Made by a program: the position numbers and the translations under genes
Shown here: positions 31,359 to 35,943 of the stretch, piece by piece
Numbering within the stretch: the first letter of the stretch is position 1
Layout: each line of letters starts with the position of its first letter
The notes under the pieces: model-generated
The model's database searches: none
Told to the model about the DNA's origin: nothing
What the model saw: only the letters and a program-made list of their open reading frames with translations
From: Cognataquiflexum rubidum
Lineage (GTDB): Bacteria > Bacteroidota > Bacteroidia > Cytophagales > Cyclobacteriaceae
Assembly: GCF_022538115.1 (NCBI RefSeq)
Contig: NZ_JAKZAL010000033.1
Location: 1-35,943 of the forward strand
DNA: 35,943 nt
Direction: 5' to 3'

Positions 31359-32268
31359 ATGCCAAAATGGTTAAAGCAGAGGGCATAATTCGGCATGTCA
31401 ATGGTGTAAAGCCAACAAATTCCCCATCCATATCTATAGGTATTGGATGTTCACCGGTGATTTTGCATTTCGTCCCTTGACCATAGGATACTTGGGGATG
31501 TTGGATTTTCCTCCCTTTTTTTAGTTGTGGAAGTTTTTTCAAGTAATCCCAAACTGAGATTTTGAGGAGAAAAACCCAATCTAATAATCCATCATCAACT
31601 TTGGCTTCCGGCGCAATTCCCAAACCACTAGCAAAGTATTTTCCATTTGCCATGCAGATACTCATTGCCGGACTTTCTAATTCAAAATTTTCAGAAAAGA
31701 ATTTGACTTTGACTGGTTTGTAAAATAAAAAGGAGCGTAAAATGACAAGGAAATAAGTCATGCTGGAGCCCCAAATGGACCTTCCTGTTCGAAGCATCTG
31801 GGTAGCAAATCCACCTAACCCTACATCGGCAATATTAACAAAATACCTTTTAGAGGTCTTTCCCCCTTTTTCGGTGAACTCCAACTCCGCAACATCAATC
31901 TGTCTTGATTTGGCGAAAAGAATATTTTTTCGGAGGGCGGCCAAGTCTTTGGTTATTCCTAAACTTCTACAGAAGTCATTTCCTTTTCTAAAAGGAAGAA
32001 TACCCATTTTTAGCTCTGAAGCTTTTGGATTGGTTAAAATGGCATTTGCTACTTCATTGACAGTGCCGTCACCTCCCACAGCAATTAAGATAGTTGCGCC
32101 TTTCTGAAGAGCTTCCGAAGAGCATTTTAATCCACACATATCCGGTTTCGTTGTGAAGAATGTCAATGTTCCAATAGATTGGAAATGCTCTGAGAGCTTC
32201 GCCAATAATCGGGATTTGGCTTTAATTTTTCCGTGAACGATGAAGGCAATGTGTGGGGTATCTGCCAT
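31357..32268 (-). CDS. Diacylglycerol kinase family lipid kinase (YegS/BmrU-like)
   Basis: 303 residues of the diacylglycerol/sphingosine kinase catalytic family, which phosphorylates lipid hydroxyls with ATP. The nucleotide loop IAVGGDGTVNEVANAIL is clear (GGDGTVNEV at 65-73). The second motif reads LPFRKGNDFCRSLG (91-104), where most relatives have LPxGTxNDFAR; the Asn-Asp are kept but the Gly-Thr is changed. The C-terminal beta domain includes FASGLGIAPEAKVDDGLLD. It lies 87 nt downstream of the GH13 gene on the same strand and may be read through from it. The lipid substrate is not predictable. Confidence 0.9.
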   Translation of the reverse strand: MADTPHIAFIVHGKIKAKSRLLAKLSEHFQSIGTLTFFTTKPDMCGLKCSSEALQKGATILIAVGGDGTVNEVANAILTNPKASELKMGILPFRKGNDFCRSLGITKDLAALRKNILFAKSRQIDVAELEFTEKGGKTSKRYFVNIADVGLGGFATQMLRTGRSIWGSSMTYFLVILRSFLFYKPVKVKFFSENFELESPAMSICMANGKYFASGLGIAPEAKVDDGLLDWVFLLKISVWDYLKKLPQLKKGRKIQHPQVSYGQGTKCKITGEHPIPIDMDGEFVGFTPLTCRIMPSALTILA

Positions 32269-32355
32269 TTTCCGTATATCTAGATCAATGTATCAGAATA
32301 TAGGTGGGTTTATTGGGAAGCGGAAAGCACTATTACCAGGCTTGGTTTCGTAAAT

Positions 32356-34239
32356 CTATTGGATTTCTAATACCCAACTCTCCAAAGGCTTTAATTCTAC
32401 CCTTACTTTTCCCTTTCCTTCCTGGATTTTCAACACAGGATCGACAGCGCCATACAGTTTTTCAGACAGCGGGTATTCGCCTTCACTCAAACCCAAGGTT
32501 TTGATGATTTCGGAGGGAAGTTGAAGGTCAAATCCGTAGGATTCGGTTGCATCAAAATTGGTGATGATGACCAGTTTTTGGTTTTCATTCCATCTGACAA
32601 ATGAAAAAACCCGGTCATTATACCATTCGGTATTTTGTCTGTTATGGCTGTGGATGTCTGCAAATTTCCCAGCCAGGGAAGTACTAGTTTGGGTAAAGTT
32701 GAGCAGACGGCTATAAAAATCCCGCAATGATTTTTCTGATTCGGAAGATTGTCCTCCATCAAATTTTCCTCCGTTCATCCATCTTTGGTGATGGGGAACT
32801 CCGATATAATCAAAGATGGATGTTCTTGTCGGAGATCCAAATCCGGCTTTTTCAGCGCCGGGTTCGCCGACTTCCTGTCCGAAATATATCATCGTTGGCG
32901 ATGAACCGATCATAGCCGATACCACCATGGCAGGTTTTCCCTTTTCTGCATTGCCTGCAAATCCAGGGCTCGCGATGCGTTGTTCGTCATGGTTCTCTAG
33001 GAAATGCAACATGTGTTGGTCAATATCTGCCAATCCCTTTTGGATCGGGAGGATGTTGTCCGTGGAGCCTTTTCCCTGCATGATGTTTTTGAGCGTATCG
33101 TAAAGTTCCACCTTGTCGTAGAGGTAATCCATTTTCCCCAAATGAATATAATTCCGGTACTCCTTGGGATTGTATATTTCTGCCAAAAGGAAAGCATCAG
33201 GATTGTTCATCTTGATGGCCGAATTCATGTAACTCCAAAATTCCACAGGAACCATTTCTGCCATGTCATAGCGGAAGCCATCCACGCCTTTTTCGATCCA
33301 GTACAAGGCGATGTCCCTGAATTTGACCCAAGAATCAGGCACTTCCTTGCCTTTCCAAAATTCAAAATGTGCTTTGTAATCTTTCTGTCCAAAGTCAGCA
33401 GGCAATTCAATGAAATCCTTGCTGCCATCCGGTTTGATGCCGTAATTGACCTTGACCGTTTCATACCAATCGTGAAAATGTGGCTGAGCTTCACGTGAAC
33501 CGTTTCCTGTCCATTTGGCAGGTGATTCATCAAACTTTCCGTCAGCCAATGGATGTGCTTCGCCTCCCAAAGGCTTGTAATTGTCCAATGGTGCAGGAAC
33601 TTTAAAATCCTTGCCCGGGATATAATAGAAGTTGTTGTTTGTTTTGTATTCGACCGAAGTGTCGTCACCTGCGCCAAAATCCTTTACTCCTTCGGGATTG
33701 CTTTTTCCCTCATATCTCCTGGCAACATGGTTGGGTACGATGTCTATAATGACTTTCATGCCTTGGTGATGCGTTCTTGCGATCAAGGCTTCAAATTCCT
33801 CCAATCGTGTTTCCGGATTCTCTGCCAGGTCAGGATTGACATTATAGTAGTCTTTGACGGCATAAGGCGAGCCTGCCCTCCCTTTGACTACCTCGGGGTC
33901 ATCATTGGAGATGCCATATTGTGTATAATCATTGATCAAAGCATGATGGGGCACTCCTGTGTACCAAATGTGGGTAACTCCCAAAGACTTTATTTCTGAT
34001 AGCGCTTTGTCTGTGAAGTCATTGAATTTTCCAACGCCATTTTCTTCCAAAGTTCCCCAAGGTTTGTTGGTGGTATTGGTGTTGCCAAAAAGCCTGGTGA
34101 AAACCTGATAAACGATCACTTTATTTGGAGTTTCCATTTTGGTATTGGCTTCAGGGGTTTGGGTCTGTGGCGAGTTGCAACCGATCAGGATTGATAGCAA
34201 GGTTGCAAAAAAGGTAATTTGGGTCGGAAGTCTGTTCAT
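32356..34239 (-). CDS. GH13 alpha-amylase family lipoprotein
   Basis: The start is set at the ATG at 34239 (MNRLPTQITF), which gives a lipoprotein signal with lipobox LIGC (Cys21) and 627 residues; a longer in-frame reading to 34278 adds 13 residues before the signal. GH13 motifs: DIVPNH (166-171), nucleophile Asp325 in GFRYDMAE, acid/base Glu354 in LLAEIYNP, and Asp418 in LENHDEQR. It likely hydrolyses alpha-glucans in the periplasm or at the surface. No susC/susD genes adjoin it, so it is not part of a typical polysaccharide-utilisation locus. Substrate is inferred only at family level. Confidence 0.92.
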   Translation of the reverse strand: MNRLPTQITFFATLLSILIGCNSPQTQTPEANTKMETPNKVIVYQVFTRLFGNTNTTNKPWGTLEENGVGKFNDFTDKALSEIKSLGVTHIWYTGVPHHALINDYTQYGISNDDPEVVKGRAGSPYAVKDYYNVNPDLAENPETRLEEFEALIARTHHQGMKVIIDIVPNHVARRYEGKSNPEGVKDFGAGDDTSVEYKTNNNFYYIPGKDFKVPAPLDNYKPLGGEAHPLADGKFDESPAKWTGNGSREAQPHFHDWYETVKVNYGIKPDGSKDFIELPADFGQKDYKAHFEFWKGKEVPDSWVKFRDIALYWIEKGVDGFRYDMAEMVPVEFWSYMNSAIKMNNPDAFLLAEIYNPKEYRNYIHLGKMDYLYDKVELYDTLKNIMQGKGSTDNILPIQKGLADIDQHMLHFLENHDEQRIASPGFAGNAEKGKPAMVVSAMIGSSPTMIYFGQEVGEPGAEKAGFGSPTRTSIFDYIGVPHHQRWMNGGKFDGGQSSESEKSLRDFYSRLLNFTQTSTSLAGKFADIHSHNRQNTEWYNDRVFSFVRWNENQKLVIITNFDATESYGFDLQLPSEIIKTLGLSEGEYPLSEKLYGAVDPVLKIQEGKGKVRVELKPLESWVLEIQ

Positions 34240-34302
34240 GGGGTTAAATATAAAAAGTTGTTTCCCACGAAGACACAAAAACCCGAATAAAAACAGATTT
34301 CA

Positions 34303-34340
34303 AAAACCAAACATGGCAGGTTTTTGATACCTGCCATGTT
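34303..34340 (-). terminator. Terminator of the M20 peptidase / 65-aa gene operon
   Basis: AACATGGCAGGT (34310-34321) and ACCTGCCATGTT (34329-34340) form a perfect 12-bp stem with a 7-nt loop. On the minus strand it is followed by a T-rich stretch (34309-34301). It starts about 7 nt after the small gene's stop. Confidence 0.85.
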
Positions 34341-34346
34341 TAAAAG

Positions 34347-34544
34347 TTATTTGCCTTTATCATTTTTTGAAGTAAGACTATCCGGAACAGAAAAAGGATC
34401 CAATTCTACTATTTTTCCATCCTGTTCTACTATAATTGGGCTGTTCTTCTCCCGCTTGAATTTGACGAGGTTTTTGTAGGTTTCATCTAAGCCGAAAAGG
34501 ATTTTCTCAAATTCCTCTTCAATCTCTTTTTCTTTCTTTGTCAT
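34347..34544 (-). CDS. Small hypothetical protein, translationally coupled to the M20 peptidase
   Basis: 65 residues, starting at the ATG at 34544 (MTKKEKEIEEEFEKILFGL). A longer reading to 34667 would run through the end of the peptidase gene in another frame and is not credible. The ATG overlaps the peptidase stop codon (ATGA, 34541-34544), and a strong terminator follows, both supporting a real gene. The protein is soluble and highly charged: a likely helix at 1-30, then a short strand-like SPIIVEQDGKIVELDPF. It has no signal peptide, cysteine or recognisable domain. Function is unknown. Confidence 0.7.
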   Translation of the reverse strand: MTKKEKEIEEEFEKILFGLDETYKNLVKFKREKNSPIIVEQDGKIVELDPFSVPDSLTSKNDKGK

Positions 34545-35839
34545 AAATTCAGTAACCGATAAACAAATAACGTACTCCTTTTGATCAGATGGGGGTATTG
34601 CTTCATGTTGATGGTTTCGGCAGGGGAGTGGGCACCTGTGCCGGATGCGCCAAGTCCATCGATGCAATCCAGGTAATCTGCGACATAAGAAATGTCACCT
34701 GCGCCCCTTGAACCCGGATCTCCTGCTTTGACTTGACCATATCCCATATCCATACTGACTTGACTGAGTATGGTAACCAAACCCATATTGCCTTCCGTCG
34801 GAGGCATGGATGGAATGCCATCCTCAAACTCAATACTGGCAGTAGTTCCATTCAGGTTTTGGGTTACGATCTCTTTCATCTTTTCACGAGCCGCTTCTTT
34901 TTGTGGTTCGCCGAGGAACCTCAGGTCACCGGTAACAAAAGCCTCTCTTGCCACAATGTTTGTTTTGCCAAGAGCAGATCCGGCACCCGTATCTCCGTCA
35001 TAGTTGATATCCGAACCGCCGATGATTTGGCCGGGATTGAAAGTCAGGTATTGCTCGCCTGCCAATTCTTCCCTGAATTGGTTGAGGATCCGCGCGGCCT
35101 CATAGATAGCGCCGTACCCCACCGATTCCCTGAATACACCCGAGGAATGAACCTGTTTTCCGGTAGTTTTCAACGTCCATCCACTTGCACCTCTTCTGGC
35201 AATAGTGGCCGTATTGAATCCCTGCGCTGTCTCGTACCCCAAGGCATAGTCATGATGCTTGGCCCTTTCTACGAAGTCAAGCCTGCTGACCCAAGAGGGA
35301 CTTCCGGCATTTTCCTCATCGCCTGGAAAATAAACCGTGACAGTCCGATCTTTTAACAAACCCAATTCCTCCATTGCCTTCAAAGTTGCAAAGACCATGA
35401 CATTTCCACCTTTCATGTCATTGACGCCCTGTCCTTTGGCCGTAGAGTCGTTGACCATGGTGAATGGATAGAAGGGCATGTCTTTTTCAAAAACTGTGTC
35501 CAAATGGCCGATGAAAAACAGCTTTTTACCCTTGGTACCTTTTCTTGTAGCTACAAAATGTCCGGCTCTTTTGAGCGAATCCGGTAAAGTAATCCATTCG
35601 GTTTCAAACCCGATTTTTGCAAATTCTCGCTCGAAGACCCTGCCTACTTCCCGTACACCCTGCATGTTGAAAGTCCCGGAATTAATATTCACTACCTCCT
35701 CCAACAGCGCCAATGTTTCCTTGTAGTTTTTGTCAATTGTTTCTATCAGTTGCTTTTCAGTTTTGGTAAGTTTTTGGGAAAAGGAAGGGATAGAAAAAAG
35801 GAGAAATGTGAGAAGGAAGAACAGTGATCGGATTTTCAT
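34541..35839 (-). CDS. M20 family metallopeptidase, glutamate carboxypeptidase (CPG2)-like
   Basis: 432 residues with a signal peptide (about 1-21, ending IPSFS), so periplasmic or secreted. The zinc site and catalysis of M20/CPG2 are complete: His112 and Asp114 in GHLDTVF, Asp141 in GVNDMKGG, Glu175-Glu176 in GDEENAG, Glu203 in GYETAQGF and His404 in GTGAHSPAE. It probably cleaves C-terminal glutamate or another residue from small peptides or folate-like compounds; specificity is not predictable. It is coupled to a 65-aa gene by ATGA overlap. Confidence 0.93.
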   Translation of the reverse strand: MKIRSLFFLLTFLLFSIPSFSQKLTKTEKQLIETIDKNYKETLALLEEVVNINSGTFNMQGVREVGRVFEREFAKIGFETEWITLPDSLKRAGHFVATRKGTKGKKLFFIGHLDTVFEKDMPFYPFTMVNDSTAKGQGVNDMKGGNVMVFATLKAMEELGLLKDRTVTVYFPGDEENAGSPSWVSRLDFVERAKHHDYALGYETAQGFNTATIARRGASGWTLKTTGKQVHSSGVFRESVGYGAIYEAARILNQFREELAGEQYLTFNPGQIIGGSDINYDGDTGAGSALGKTNIVAREAFVTGDLRFLGEPQKEAAREKMKEIVTQNLNGTTASIEFEDGIPSMPPTEGNMGLVTILSQVSMDMGYGQVKAGDPGSRGAGDISYVADYLDCIDGLGASGTGAHSPAETINMKQYPHLIKRSTLFVYRLLNL

Positions 35840-35894
35840 TTTCTAAGTTCATTTATTTTAAAATAATATGTATATCCGCAATGATACCAGTGGC

Positions 35895-35926
35895 CAAATA
35901 AATATAAAGTGACAGCTAGTGACAAT
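35895..35926 (-). promoter_or_regulatory. Candidate promoter of the M20 peptidase operon
   Basis: On the minus strand, ATTG (35926-35923), 20 nt, then TTTATTTG (35902-35895), one mismatch from TAnnTTTG. The spacer contains a direct repeat AGTGACA (35908-35914 and 35918-35924, 10-nt period on the + strand), which could be a regulator site. Confidence 0.4.
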
Positions 35927-35943
35927 CGTTATTTGTTAAAGAT

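Noticed and set aside
32356-34239. Part of a polysaccharide-utilisation locus
   Set aside because: No susC/susD pair, other glycoside hydrolase or sugar transporter lies next to the GH13 gene in this window.
34733-35356. Plus-strand reading frame of 207 codons opposite the M20 peptidase
   Set aside because: Its length comes from codon bias of the real gene, whose complete active-site set is on the other strand.

Overview
The window looks like a chromosomal segment of a Bacteroidota bacterium of the Cytophagales type, probably near the Cyclobacteriaceae. The clues are gliding-motility genes gldA-gldF-gldG, a DUF4249/TonB-dependent receptor pair, a DUF5686 protein, many carboxypeptidase-regulatory-like (CPD) N-terminal domains, AT-rich leaders without clear Shine-Dalgarno sites, and several promoter-like sites matching the Bacteroidota pattern TTTG-N19-TAnnTTTG. 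No prophage, transposase, CRISPR array or tRNA gene was recognised.

Layout. The left edge (1-271) is the 3' end of an rRNA operon: the tail of a 5S rRNA, a terminator, then a short second copy of the 5S tail with its own terminator. Next on the + strand come a TPR/periplasmic-binding lipoprotein-like gene, hemL (tetrapyrrole synthesis) and an ArsC/YffB-family gene. A minus-strand operon (9582 down to 3927) encodes Planctomycete-type cytochrome proteins: PSCyt1-DUF1549-DUF1553, DUF1501, and a DUF2231-cytochrome c-LRR-like membrane protein. dnaK and a DUF6733-like barrel protein follow on the minus strand. An envelope block (13649-26036) then holds a minus-strand TonB receptor/DUF4249 pair, divergent from two tandem paralogues (CPD, macroglobulin-like domain, TonB-plug-like domain, no barrel) and a DUF5686 protein.

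The right part has a repeat-rich spacer (26037-26728) ending in what looks like a small RNA or leader RNA. It is followed by gldA-gldF-gldG (gliding/T9SS-associated ABC transporter) and dnaN (sliding clamp). On the minus strand come a diacylglycerol-kinase-family lipid kinase, a GH13 alpha-amylase-family lipoprotein, and an M20 metallopeptidase translationally coupled to a 65-aa protein of unknown function.

Most genes are housekeeping or envelope genes of known families. The most interesting items are the barrel-less plug/macroglobulin tandem with its duplicated upstream block, the hairpin-terminator RNA upstream of gldA with a near-consensus promoter, the Planctomycete-type cytochrome operon, and the duplicated 5S tail.
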